Shown here piece after piece: positions 10,798 to 21,482 of a stretch of 64,000 nt of DNA. The notes beneath the pieces are model-generated. The model worked only from the letters and a program-made list of their open reading frames with translations. It did no database searches and had not been told where the DNA came from. A program made the position numbers and the translations under genes. Position 1 is the first letter of the stretch. Each line of letters opens with the position of its first letter. Source of the stretch: Eurosta solidaginis (lineage: Eukaryota; Arthropoda; Insecta; Diptera; Tephritidae). The stretch covers positions 119,793,112-119,857,111 of the forward strand of contig NC_090320.1 of the NCBI RefSeq assembly GCF_040869045.1. The letters are read 5' to 3'.

Positions 10798-11060
10798 GTT
10801 GGGAGAAGAAAGAAAGTGTGAGTAGCAAAAGGATATAATAACGAAGAAAGTGCGAGCGAAATATGGAAAGGAAAGTAGCATGTGCAAGGCAGGAAACGAA
10901 GAAAAATAGAGGATGGTGTCGGGAGAAGAAAGAAAGTGTAAGTAGAGAGAGAAAAATCGAGAATGTAAAAGCGAAAAATATGTAGGTGAGACAGTGATCA
11001 AATATGGAGAGAAGGAAGGAGAGGCAAGAAGTTAAATTTTTTTGCAGAATTAGCAGTATG
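10798..11060. repeat. Purine-rich degenerate tandem repeat
   Basis: GGGAGAAGAAAGAAAGTG occurs at about 10801 and 10920, with related GAAGAAAGTGCGAGCGAAA blocks between. The plus strand is almost all purine. Open frames here are low-complexity shadows. Confidence 0.55.
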
Positions 11061-12815
11061 ACAAATTGAAATTTCAAGCAAATCGCACTATATACTATTT
11101 TATTTAGAATAGGTCGGCCCCTAGTTCACTTTCCGAAATGAAAAGCTTATCAAATATTATCTTTGTAAAAAAGATACTCCTTAAAATAAAATAAATATAA
11201 ATTTTATGGGGTATGTCGGTGCCTGGTCCACTTCCCGGAAAGAACAGTTTCTCAAAAATGTGGTAGTCACGGAAGTACCTCCAAACCAAATTTCAATCAA
11301 ATCGCACTATAACCTGTTTACTTAGAATAGGTCGGCCCGTGGTCCACTTCCCCGAACGAGGAGTTTCTCCAATATTATCTCTGTCAAAGAAGTACCGATG
11401 TACAGAATTTCAAGCGAATCACAAAATTAATTAGATTGTTTGGAATAGTTCGGTCCCTGGTCCTTTTCCGCAGTAACAAGTTTCTCAAATAATGACGTAG
11501 TAACAAATTTCAAGCGAATCTCACCATAAATACATTTTTTTTGGAATAAGTCGATTCCTGGTTCACTTCCCGGAGTAAACGGTTTCTTATATCTATCTTT
11601 GACCAATAGATACCCCAGTACCGAATTTAAAGCGAGTCGCACCATGAATGAGATTTTTTGTTAATATGGAAGGTGTCACACCCATTTTGCATAGTTTTTT
11701 CTAAAGTTATATTTTGCGTCAATAAACCAATCCAATTACAATGTTTCGTCCCTTTTTTTCATATTTGTTATAGAATTATGGCATTTTTTTCATTTTTCGT
11801 AATTTTCGATATCGGGCGTGGTCATAGTCGGATTTCGGGCATTTTTTATACCAAGATAAAGTGACTTCAGATAGGTACGTGAACTAAGTTTAGTAAAGAC
11901 ATATCGATTTTTGCTTAAGTTATAATGTTATGGGCCGAGCGGACGGACAGGCGGTCGACTGTGTATAAAAACTGCGCGTGGCTTCAACCGATTTCGCCCA
12001 TTTTCATAGAAAACGTCGTCATAGAGTCTATGGTCCTACCAAATTTCACAGGGATTGGTTAATTTTTGTTCGACTTATGGCTTTAAAATAATTCTAGACA
12101 AATTAAATGAAAAAGGGTGGAGCCACGCCCATTTTGAAATTTTCTTTTAATTTTATATTTTGTTGCACCTTATCATTACTGGAGTTGAATGTTGACATAA
12201 TTTACTTATATACTGTAAAGATATTAAATTTTTTGTTATAATTTGGCTTAAAAAATTTTTTTTTTTAAAAAGTGGGCGTGGTCGTCCTCCGATTTTGCTA
12301 ATTTTTTGTTAGTACACATATAGGAATTAGGAGTAACGCTCTTGCTAAATTTCATCATGATATCTTAAACGACTGCCAAATTACGGCTTGCAAAACTTTC
12401 AAATTACCTTTAAAAAGTAGGCGGTGCCACGCCCATTGTCCAAAATTTTACTAATTTTCTATTATACGCATAAGGTCAACCCACCTACCAAGTTTCATCG
12501 CTTTATCCGTGTTTGGTAATGAATTATCGCACTTTTTGGGTTTTTCGAAATTTTCGTTTATTTTAAATAGTGATCTGAGATGAGTGCCCGGGAATCTACA
12601 TACCAAACTTCATCAAGATACCTCAAAATTTACTCAAGTTATCGTGTTTACGGACGGATGGACATGGCTAAATAAATTTCTTTTTTCGCACAGATCATTT
12701 TGATATATAGAAGTCTATATCTATCTCGATTAGTTTATGCCGTTACGGATTACCGTTATGCGAACAAAGTTAATATACTATGTGAGCTCTGCTCAGCTGA
12801 GTATAATAAATAAAT
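11061..12815 (+). mobile_element. Element B copy 1 (non-coding, satellite-bearing)
   Basis: The first part (to about 11650) has degenerate units of roughly 110-120 bp with TAGAATAGGTCGGCCC and CACTTCCC motifs. The rest is colinear with 22620-23820 (copy 2) and alternates GTGGGCGTGGTC and CCACGCCCATT modules. It ends in GAGCTCTGCTCAGCTGAGTA. No coding capacity is seen. The conserved order in two copies shows it is a unit, but its class is uncertain (see the shared 130-bp satellite). Confidence 0.75.
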
Positions 12816-13168
12816 AAATGTAAGGCGCAATAACCTCCGAAGATATTTTGGGCAAAGCTTATCCTCCAATTTTCGCCGTGCTCTTTTTAATTTTTCATAC
12901 AAATTGGCGGGACGGGACCTACTTGTTATATGCCGACTGAGAGCGGCATCTGCAAGACAGATGAGTTTTCACTGAGAGGTTTTCAAATACACTCGGGGTG
13001 CTTGCCAAACACTACCGAGGGGCGACCGTGCTTGGAAAAAATTTCTTCTAATTGAAAAGACTTGTTTCTAGAATTTTTGATGTTGCTTTGCCCGATGCGT
13101 GGACCCAAGATCGTCGGTGTGGTAAGCGGAGCACGCTACCATCACACTAAGGCGGCCGCACACTTATT
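12816..13168 (-). mobile_element. SINE-1 copy a (tRNA-derived)
   Basis: Compared with the + strand copy at 36133-36490, this copy is inverted. The tRNA-like head (GTGTGATGGTAGCGTGCTCC on the minus strand, an A-box-like stretch) is at about 13125-13165. The body, with GCCGACT...CGGCAT, follows, and the tail is AT-rich next to element B. The B box has decayed. It carries no coding sequence. Confidence 0.8.
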
Positions 13169-13300
13169 ATTAGGAATGAAAATAAATTATACATGGATTG
13201 GTATAAAAATCTACGGCGTCCTACCTACGACTGATAAATTATAATTCCAAAACACGAACGCAGAACTTTTTTAAATACTGCATATAATTATATAAGGAGG
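13169..13300. other. Short unassigned spacer
   Basis: Lies between SINE-1 and the Penelope relic; nothing was recognised. Confidence 0.3.
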
Positions 13301-13865
13301 GTTCTTACAATTAATGATAAGATGTTCCATAACAAAAACATTGGGATAACTAAGAAAAGCTTGGAAAAGAAGGAATTTCCCATGAACTTGATCAATAAGT
13401 TAATCCTGCGTTATCATTCAACTAACGCCAAAGAACCGGTGAAAATGGCTTAAGACCCTAAAATATATGAATTTACAACTTTTATTCCAGGAAAGGATTA
13501 AAATATCCGATATGTTCAACAAAGAAATGTGGCAGTTGGCGTTTACGTACAATAATACATATAATACAATAAAAAAAAATCCAAATCAGGAGAAATCAGA
13601 TGTTGTCTACAGAATTCCGTGCAAGGGTGACGGGTCCCACATATGCGACAAAGTATATGTTGGGACAATAATACTCAAATTTAAGACAAGGATTTCCGCT
13701 CACTTGGCCAACATAAAGTTAAGGACAACAAGACGGCTTTAACTTCCTTTTGCAAATACACGGGGCACTACCCTGAATTTGAAAACGAAGCCATTCTCGA
13801 GAATGAAAAATTGTATAATAAACCCTGCACTTTAGAAATGCTACATATTTTGAACACCCTTTATT
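13301..13865 (+). pseudogene. Penelope-like element 3' relic with GIY-YIG endonuclease
   Basis: Decayed pieces show the region before the endonuclease (KKSLEKKEFPMNLINKL). The GIY-YIG part follows: DVVYRIPCKG, a Cys-bearing ICDKVYVG, KTRISAHLANIKLRTT, and then KYTGHYPEFENEAILE and LYNKPCTLEML. Penelope-like elements combine a telomerase-like RT with such a nuclease. Stops near 13452 and 13741 break the frame, and the RT is missing. Confidence 0.8.
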
Positions 13866-14215
13866 AACAAGCAATGAGTCTAAAGCCTGGAACTTTAATG
13901 CCCATCGCGCTAGTCGCCCCCTGAGGTCTTTCTGATCCATCAGCCAACGTAGGTTGGGATGGTCGGTTATTATTTAAAAAGAGTGCCCCCCTTCTTAACG
14001 GCTAAGACTGCCGCTAAAATTTCCCTCCCGAGTAGTTTTGTAGTGCTTTATTGACCTTTTGGGACATGCACACCACCGGAATATCCTTTCCATCAGCATT
14101 AGTTTGTGCAATTACTGTGTCTACTCCATGCAAGCTTGCATCGCACTGAATTATAAATGGTTTCTGAAAATCTTGGTTAGCCAAAAATGGAAAATTTAAT
14201 TAAACTTGGTAGCGG
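13866..14215 (-). pseudogene. Ty3/gypsy RNase H relic
   Basis: On the minus strand, FQKPFIIQCDASLHGVDTV (around 14130-14165) carries the first RNase H Asp, followed by GKDIPVVCMSQKVNKALQ. Towards 13866 comes LMDQKDLRGRLARWALKFQ, the normal end of the gypsy RNase H domain. Frameshifts interrupt it. It joins the Penelope relic directly at about 13865. Confidence 0.75.
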
Positions 14216-14309
14216 AGTCCTTCTAGATACCAAAAATCAATTTTTTATCTTCCGTAGGCTTCTAGTTTTTGTAGAAAAAATAATTATTTTTGCCTAGAGG
14301 GGCAAGATG

Positions 14310-14470
14310 TGATGATCCGTCTATGATCCCACTCTGCAGGAAAGACCACGTGGAAAACGATTTAAATTCCCTTGGTGCGCCCAATTGACGCCACTTAACC
14401 CAGCATCGAAGCGACTCGTATGCATTCTTGGACGGCCATAACCATGCCCTTAACCGTTTAGGCAAATTAG
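14310..14470 (+). mobile_element. RTE-like LINE 3' end fragment
   Basis: Matches the end of the LINE at 42960-44575: GGAAAACGATTTAAATT, a decayed W-R-x-L stretch, then GGACGGCCATAACC...CTTAACCGTTTAGG. Only the last 50 codons and the 3' UTR start survive. Confidence 0.65.
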
Positions 14471-14939
14471 TTATAAGAAATATGTTAAGAACAGAGCTGT
14501 TAAATAATGATTACTAATGGTAATGATTACCCGTTCAATTGATTATTTTCTTTAAAAGCCATTTAATGATTACTTGCCATAATTTTCTATTTTTAATGAT
14601 TACTTTCCAATTGATTAAAAAAAATAACCAAAAAAATCAAAATTTTTTACGATTATTAAAAAAAAAATGAAAAATAATCAAAAGTAATCAAAGAAGGCTT
14701 TTTTGATAATTTTTGATTTTTTCGATTATTTTTGATTTTTTTGTTTTTTTTGTTTATTTTTCCGCTTCGTTGAAAGAAATGCACGGGATAATTCCTACAT
14801 ACACGTACATTTTAGGATTCAATAATAAATCGTAAGCGCTTATTTAGGTGCATAAATACTTGCAACTTTATACATACTTTAAACACATTCTCATGTGCAT
14901 AATTTGCTACACTCATTATAAACAATAATAACGATCCTG
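14471..14939. repeat. AT-rich degenerate AATGATTAC repeats
   Basis: ATGATTAC/AATCAAAA words recur on both strands between 14500 and 14760. No gene was found. Confidence 0.5.
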
Positions 14940-16372
14940 GTTGGGTTGAAATTTCGCAATTTGGTATTACAGATTACAACTCAACCTGTCAAAAAAAAAA
15001 ATGTCGTTTGAGTTGTCTAGTCTAACAACTTTTTGTGGCATTACCGTTTACAACCTTGTGTTGGTGTAGTTGTCAAAGCCGTCAAAATCCAACAACTGAT
15101 TACTAGCAGTTGTCTCATACAATTTTGCAGTTGTTTTAACAAAATGTAACGCTTTACAAGACGGTTTACCACCTAATTTTTAACAAAAACTTTCAAAGTT
15201 GGTATCAAAAGACGCCTTTCGACCTCCGATTTAGGAATCCGAAAACAAAAATTAAAAATTTAATTTCTGTCATATCATTTCGGTTCACATTTGCATGTGG
15301 TTGTTGTATTTTGCCAGATGATGTTCTGTGAAAAAAAAAACTGTGAATCGGGCCTCATATTTCGGAGCCTCTCTGGGCCATTTTGTTGGTTTTTTAAATA
15401 TTTTTCGACAGAAATAAAATTTTTAATTTCCGCTTTCGAATCCTAAAAACGGAGATCGAAACGCGTCTTTTGATACCACCTTTGATAAGAGTTAGATGGT
15501 GCACGGGCTCATAAAAGGTTACCAAAAAAAAAAAAAATTTAAAGCCGCTAGTTAAACCTTTTTTAATCAAACAATAATCAACAATTTTGTACACATTTAT
15601 AGAAAAAACTTCTTTTAAACGAAGGATTACATTGAATAACTTTTAGATTTTTTGGAGCGACATTCCTAAGTTGGACGAGGCTGGCCGCAGTTCGGATGCA
15701 GCCAAAAGAGGTGAAATTTTGCGAGTCCCATTGATTCTAATCACTACTCCTGGGAGTCCTGTTTTAGAGTAAAATACAATTTTTGCTGTTTGGGTTTTAA
15801 TCCATTTCGCACAAATATGCCCCTCAATAATATCTAAAACCAGTTCAACACCAAAATCATTTCCACAGCATATTTGATCGCTGCGGTCAGCAAAAAACCG
15901 GAGTGTGGCGCATAATTTTAAAAAACGAACGAATATGCGGAAATGGTCCTTAATTTTGTTTAGTAATGAGCAAAATGCTTCCTTTCAAATCTGCAAAAAT
16001 AACTTCATTAGAAGCTCATTATTTGTCACTTAAACATTTTCTTACTTGGTGCTTGGTAGTTCCAAGGGATTGGAATGATCACGCGAATGTTTTCCGTATT
16101 CGCGACATGTCAATCACCAACATTTTCGCCATTATAAAATAGATTTCATATAATATCCGTTTTGCTTTTAATAACAAAATCACTTTTGCAAATGCCTAAA
16201 TTTCCGCCACAAATTGATCAGCTGTTCATTTATCTGTCAAATTATCTGGCAACTCAATTCAACTTCAACTGAAAGAAGTTTGTAATTCGTAATACCAAAC
16301 AGGAGTTGAGTTGTCTTAAAGTTGAGTTGTTTTAATTACAACCCAACTAAGTTGAGTTGTAAACGGCAATAG
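14940..16372. mobile_element. Compound TIR element built on CAACTCAAC motifs
   Basis: The left end holds GTTGGGTTG and TTTGGTATTACAGATTACAA; the right end holds their inverted counterparts (GTAATACCAAAC at about 16299, CAACCCAAC at about 16344). Inverted ATTACCGTTTACAAC / GTTGTAAACGGCAAT pairs lie near both ends. Inside, a second inverted repeat with about 75-bp arms (15201-15275 and 15409-15485) reads GGTATCAAAAGACGC outward. No transposase was recognised. Confidence 0.55.
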
Positions 16373-16382
16373 GGGCACATAT

Positions 16383-16645
16383 TAAACCTTCTAGCTCATG
16401 CCGCCCTCCCCACCCCCTAGTTCCATGAGGAACTTGGGGTCGCCAGAGCCTCGACTCTTAATAAAACAGGATTCGGGTAGGTGAGGTAGGTGAGGTTGAC
16501 AATTGGGTTGGAGAAGCTATATATTGAGCTGGCAACCCCTTGAGAGGGTTGCGATACACAACGCCTTGAATCAATTTGGCATTTTAGTCGCCTCTTACGA
16601 CAGGCATACCTACCGCGGGTATATTCTAATCCCCCTAACCCGCTG
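16383..16645 (-). mobile_element. SINE-2 copy b, 3'-truncated
   Basis: It carries the hairpin head (GTCGTAAGAGGCGAC on the minus strand, about 16585-16600) and the body down to the CATGGAACT region. The CAA tail half seen in copies a and c is missing. A G-run at 16646-16655 borders the head. Confidence 0.7.
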
Positions 16646-16655
16646 GGGGGGGGGG

Positions 16656-16990
16656 GAGGGTGATTCAAAATAGTGGATATATTAATTTTGGATTTAACAA
16701 AATTGGCTAGACTTAAGGTTGAAACCATAGAGGATCGTTTCTATATGAAAGGATTCGGACGCCAACCTATGAATCGAACATTTTTTTACATATTGTCTGG
16801 GCAATTAAACATGGCCGTTTTCGAACCCACATTATTTTATATAATGAGTATAGAAAAATATGCACATGTGTATATACTTACCTGAGAATATGTTTGAATC
16901 AACGCTCATTTACCATTCGCCCTATATGTTCCATGTATCTATACGTCTTTGCAATTGGTTTTGTGTTTAAACAAATGTAACATTTTTCCA
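16656..16990. other. Unassigned
   Basis: A 70-codon + strand frame (16673-16885) has no recognised motif. No repeat match was seen within the window. Confidence 0.3.
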
Positions 16991-17090
16991 AATTGATCTC
17001 CCTTGGTGCTCCCAATTGGCGTCAGTTATCGCGAAACAGGGATGGCTGGCGTGACTTGATAGGAAACGGCCAAAATCACTTAGGTATGCC
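16991..17090 (+). mobile_element. RTE-like LINE 3' end scrap
   Basis: GGTGCTCCCAATTGGCGTCA and the following codons parallel the C-terminal coding end at 14370 and 44470. It is only about 100 bases long. Confidence 0.5.
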
Positions 17091-17582
17091 AAGTAATTAA
17101 TGATGCAAGATGTCTGTTTTGCTGTGTTTTTCGAACGCTAATTGATACTTTTTTGTTTTGTTTATATTTACTTCGCTTTTACTTCTTGTATGATTTGACA
17201 GTTTAGAGATGTTGAAATTTTCAATTTAAACGCTTTCCGTTACTTCGATTTTCAGCGAACTTCCATTTTAGCAGACAATTTAAGATGAAAATCATTGCTA
17301 ATTGGGTAAAACAAATTTAAATAATAATATAGATTCATTAATTTATGTATTCAATGCATGTAGGTTAAACTTTCTGTCAATGCGCCGTGAATGAGGAGTA
17401 AAACAATGACAATACGCAAATCTTGTTTAAGTGTCAGAACATGAAACGCTGCAAGTTTTCGGGCTATTACGATTGCATAAATGCACCAGCCTTCACTCAC
17501 AAGCTTTAGCGCCAATCTGACACCCCAGCGGATCAGGAGGCTTAGAATATACCCGCAACTGCAAATTGATTCAAGGGGTTGT
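17091..17582. other. Unassigned AT-rich stretch
   Basis: Upstream flank of the SINE-1 fragment and the CHIP exon. No TPR-encoding exon was found here or elsewhere upstream. Confidence 0.35.
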
Positions 17583-17745
17583 GTAGCGTGAAAACTCATC
17601 TTACTCGCAGATGCTGTTGGAAGTCGCCATAAAACAAGTAGGTCCCGTCACGCCAATTTGTAGGAATAATCAAAAGGAGCACGACGCATATTTGAAGAGA
17701 ATCTCGTCATAAAATATCATCGTAGGTTATCGCGCCTTACATTTA
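17583..17745 (+). mobile_element. SINE-1 copy d, 5'-truncated
   Basis: Matches the second half of the 36133-36490 copy, from AAAACTCATCT to GGTTATCGCGCCTTACATTT. The tRNA-like head is missing. It lies 120 bp before the CHIP exon acceptor. Confidence 0.8.
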
Positions 17746-17864
17746 TACTTTTACCTTTCGCCTTACATTTTAACTTGATGGAACTCGATTTAAAACTTAA
17801 CAACCTTAGTTTAATACCATTGTAGTTTAGTTTAATGTCCATAATCGTCAAATTACTTTTGCAG

Positions 17865-18006
17865 CTTTCGATTTATCCAAGGAACAGAAACAAAATTTTG
17901 GAGATGATATAACTTCCCAATTACGCCTAGCTCGAAAAAAACGGTGGAGCTTATTAGAAGAACAACGGGTATGCCAAGAGATTGAGCTGCAATCGTACTT
18001 AAACAG
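17865..18006 (+). CDS. CHIP: CHIP (STUB1) internal exon: end of TPR domain and helical hairpin
   Basis: CHIP is an Hsp70/Hsp90 co-chaperone with N-terminal TPRs, a helical linker and a C-terminal U-box E3 ligase; it ubiquitinates chaperone-bound clients. This 142-nt exon encodes about 47 residues with the CHIP signatures [24 protein letters not shown] and [11 protein letters not shown], which follow the third TPR. It is bounded by ATTACTTTTGCAG at 17864 and GTAAAT at 18007. It begins with 2 nt of a split codon and ends with 2 nt (AG) completed by the next exon at 40188. No stop or frame change is present, so it appears intact. The upstream TPR exons were not found. Confidence 0.93.
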
Positions 18007-18169
18007 GTAAATTACTATTATTTGGGAACATTTATATTGGGACTTTTAGTCTTAAGAGCTCGTGACTGCCAGACCTTCGTCACCTTAATATTTAATTTAA
18101 TTCTATTTATCAGTCTACAAATTAAACAATTATACAGACCAAATACAAGACACTTAATTTAAAGATATA

Positions 18170-19067
18170 CAGACCAATTCTAAATATTCTCGCGGAATTT
18201 TGTTCTCGCGGATTTTTTTATTCCCGCGGAAAAATTCCTCCAATTCTTTTCTCCTAGGGAGACGAAAAATTGGGGAACAGAAATTTCGAATTTTCGAAGT
18301 CAGCTTTTTGTCAATTGAAATTTCGTTGCGCATTTCTTATTTTGTTTAAAAAATTGAAAAGTTTAATTATTGTTGCGAATTTGTTTGAAATTAAGAAATA
18401 AGGTATAACCAATGCACATTATTGCATTTCATGTGGTATTCACTGAAATGAGTAATGAATTGGTGCCACAGCAACATCAACAGAGGAGCATAAGAAGAAG
18501 ACGGCGGGATAACACAAATCCGCCGGAGTTGCCTGCTTTTATTCTGCAAAGCAATTTTCTGGCGGCCAACGAGTTGAGTTCGCCTTTCGCCATATGCCAA
18601 AATCTACTTAAGCCTTCTTAAAAAATCCTTGCGGATGGCTGCATCAAATATACAAAGAGCTCTTCCGTTGCTTATGATATACTTTTCGATTTAAAATAAA
18701 GAATAGTGTGGTTGTTATTGTTGTATTAACAGTGATAATATTGTGGTAGAATGTAAATACATATTTTAGCACAAATTTGTACAAATAAGTGTTCTTTCTT
18801 AAAAGAACGAATTTCCTTTAACTATTTCGATTTTTTATTTTTAATTTAACTAGTGAAAAAACTCCTATGAAATGGCAAAGAAATCTCCCTCTCACTCACA
18901 TTCATAATACCTACTATTCTCCCAAAACCGGTTTCCTCTTTTTCGAACATTGTTCAGAATAGGAGGAAAGGGAGAAGTGAAAAAACTCACAAGGAATTTT
19001 TATTTAGAATACGAGGAATGGGAGAAGGGAAAAAACTCGCACGGAATTTTCGTTTAGAATTGGGCTG
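18170..19067 (+). mobile_element. Harbinger-like element, internally deleted
   Basis: Inverted termini CAGACCAATTCTAAA (18170) and TTTAGAATTGGGCTG (ending 19067) are flanked by a 3-bp ATA direct repeat (18167-18169, 19068-19070). Subterminal CTCGCGGAATTTT / CTCGCACGGAATTTT also mirror each other. The only frame is MSNELVPQQHQQ...RRRRRDNT (18448-18621), an Arg-rich start ending early in a stop. Assignment to PIF/Harbinger rests on the TSD length and style and is tentative. Confidence 0.55.
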
Positions 19068-19440
19068 ATAATGTACGATATAAATAAATAAATAAATAAC
19101 ATATGCAATCATCAATTTCAAAGTAATAATAAAACAGTATTTAATTAAAAGCTGGACAATTTCAAATTCAAAACTTAGACTTAAGCAGAAGTTAAAATGT
19201 TGTAAATGAATTCTTATAAGTATCTCAAGAAGACCTCAGACAAAGTACTCATGAAGGAGCTGTTTGCCCAGTAGGAGGCACACGTGAACAATGAAATTGA
19301 CAACAATAGAACAAATTAATTGTATAAAAAATGTATACATAATAAAATTTATACAGAATAAATTTGAGTACATACATATAAAAATAATGATCAAATCACA
19401 ATTTTGCAAACAAAGTTTCCAATAACTGGTACTTTCATAT
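19068..19440. other. AT-rich spacer
   Basis: Contains a short AAATAAATAAATAAATAA microsatellite at about 19082. It may include the 3' UTR of the minus-strand LINE. Confidence 0.4.
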
Positions 19441-21467
19441 TTGAAATAGAGGGTTGAACAGTATTATCACAGTTAAGCGTTCTTTGCTTCATTTAAAATT
19501 ACAAATTTAATGTGGTCAAAGGCTATTTTTAATACCAAGAAACGAGTCACAGGCGTCGAAATTTTTACAGTGCTTATTAAAATCATTACATAGACAGCGA
19601 AGTGGTTCGTGCATTTCATAATTCGTTCTGCATGTAGCTACAAAAATTGAGTGACAATGTCTAGATGGCCTAATTGGAACATTAAGCTTGATTTCACCAA
19701 GCAAAAAAGGACTTTTTATCGACACTCTTATTAGTTGTACAATAAATAAGACCCTAAGCATCTCCCTGCGGCTCTCTAACGTGGGCAACTGTAGTAGTTT
19801 TAACCGGTTGCTGTAGGGGAGAAGATTTTTGGAAGGATCCCATGGTAAATGTTTTAAAGCAAAAAGCAGAAATTGTTTCTGGACCGATTCCAGCTTGTCA
19901 GAACGAACCTGATAACGTGGATTCCAAATTATTGAAGCATATTCCAAAATAGGTCTGACCAATGATATAAAAAGAGTTTTTGAATTCCTTAGACCAACGT
20001 TTAAAGAAAGCCAAAGTACCTTTAGTTCTATTCACGCAAGATTCAATATGAAATTTAAAATCCAGTTTTGGGTCCATTGTAACGCCTAGATCAATAAAGT
20101 TAGTGACTTGCTTGATTATATAATGGCCAATAACATAATCATGGGGTTGGAAGGACTTCCTTGTAAAACACATGAACTTACACTTAGGAAGGTTTAATGA
20201 CATGGCGTTTACATTACACCAATCAACTAGACTATTCAGATGCATCTGAAGAAACTCCCTATCCACGGGTAAGCGGATAGGCATTACAAGTTTAACATCA
20301 TCAGCGTACATCAACGGCTTGCAGCACTTCAGAACACTTGGGAGGCCATTAATGAACAAGATGAACACAGCTGAACCAAGGTGGCTGCCTTGTGCAACAC
20401 CAGAAGTTACGTTTATGAACCGAGACCAGCAATTATTAAATATAACTGCTGGTTTTCTTTCCTTCAAATAAGAAGAAACCCAAGAGAGGAACAATGGAGG
20501 AAATCCTAACCGATCAAGTTTGAATAAAAGTATGGAATAAGAAACTTTATCAAATGCCTTACTAAAATCAGTATAAATAACATCAATTTCAAAATTAGTC
20601 TTAAAGTTGTTGGATACAAAGGTTGTAAACTCAAGCAAGTTGGACACCGTAGACTTAACCTTGCAAAAGTCATGTTGTGAAAAGTCAACTAATGAAGATG
20701 CTCTAAAAGCTAGTTGTTCTGTGATTATCGATTCAAATAGCTGAGGAATAGTGTTGAGTTTAGCTATTCCTCTATAATTTATAACACTTTTTCTACTTCC
20801 ATTTTTATGCAGTGGTATTATGAATGACCTTCCACTTCTTGGGAAATATCCCTTGGAATAATCCGTAAAATACGTTAATAAAATGAGATATACTTTCGTC
20901 AATATCCCCATCGTACTCAATTTATTTTCGATACTTCGAGTATTACTTTAGGCCAATTAGCCTTTCTAAACAGAAATCGGTGAGTGGTCTTTCGGACTAC
21001 GTTGGAGGTAAGCTCAGATAGATTGTGAGATTCCATAAATATAGCAAGAGCTGGATGATATGCGTGTTCAGGTATGGCAAACGGATCGCATCGTTTTACA
21101 AAACAATTTGATGATTAGTCTGTAAAGATTAAATCCAAGCATTTACCAGATTTATTCAGTATGTTGTTCACTAGAAAAAGTCCAACATTCGCTAATTCAT
21201 TTAGGAACTCGTAGAAGATAGGGCGATATGAAGTAGGGACAAGAATCCCTTCTATAAGATTCCACATCACACATGGCAGATTAAAATCGCCAAGTACAAT
21301 GACAGAATCAAAGGCCCTGGCAGTACTGAACACAGATTTAACGATTGAGGAATGCTTTAAATATAAAGAAATGTCAGAATGTGGGGGAATATAACTTGCA
21401 ATAAAATATTTGTAGGTTGATGACAATTTACTCTCACACAAAGAAATTCAGCATCCTCGGAGTCTGC
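19441..21467 (-). mobile_element. Jockey/CR1-like LINE (LINE-K), internally deleted
   Basis: From the right, an endonuclease piece with VILGDFNLPCVMW (21115-21441) is followed by a deletion. A long RT frame comes next (19898-20920) with VIYTDFSKAFDKVS (motif A), SGVAQGSHLG (motif B) and PLMYADDVKLV (catalytic YADD). A C-terminal part in another frame (19516-19962, PILEYASIIWNP) follows. The start of ORF2 and all of ORF1 are missing. An A-run at 21468 marks the 5' edge, next to element B. Confidence 0.85.
19898..20920 (-). pseudogene. LINE-K reverse transcriptase, longest TE frame in the window
   Basis: The 340-codon frame covers the fingers, palm and thumb of a non-LTR reverse transcriptase with both Asp residues of YADD and the motif A Asp present. 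It is not a complete ORF2. The upstream endonuclease is separated by a deletion, and the last part shifts frame near 19960. It would have copied its own RNA at a nicked target in the intact element. Confidence 0.85.
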
Positions 21468-21482
21468 AAAAAAAAAAAAATA

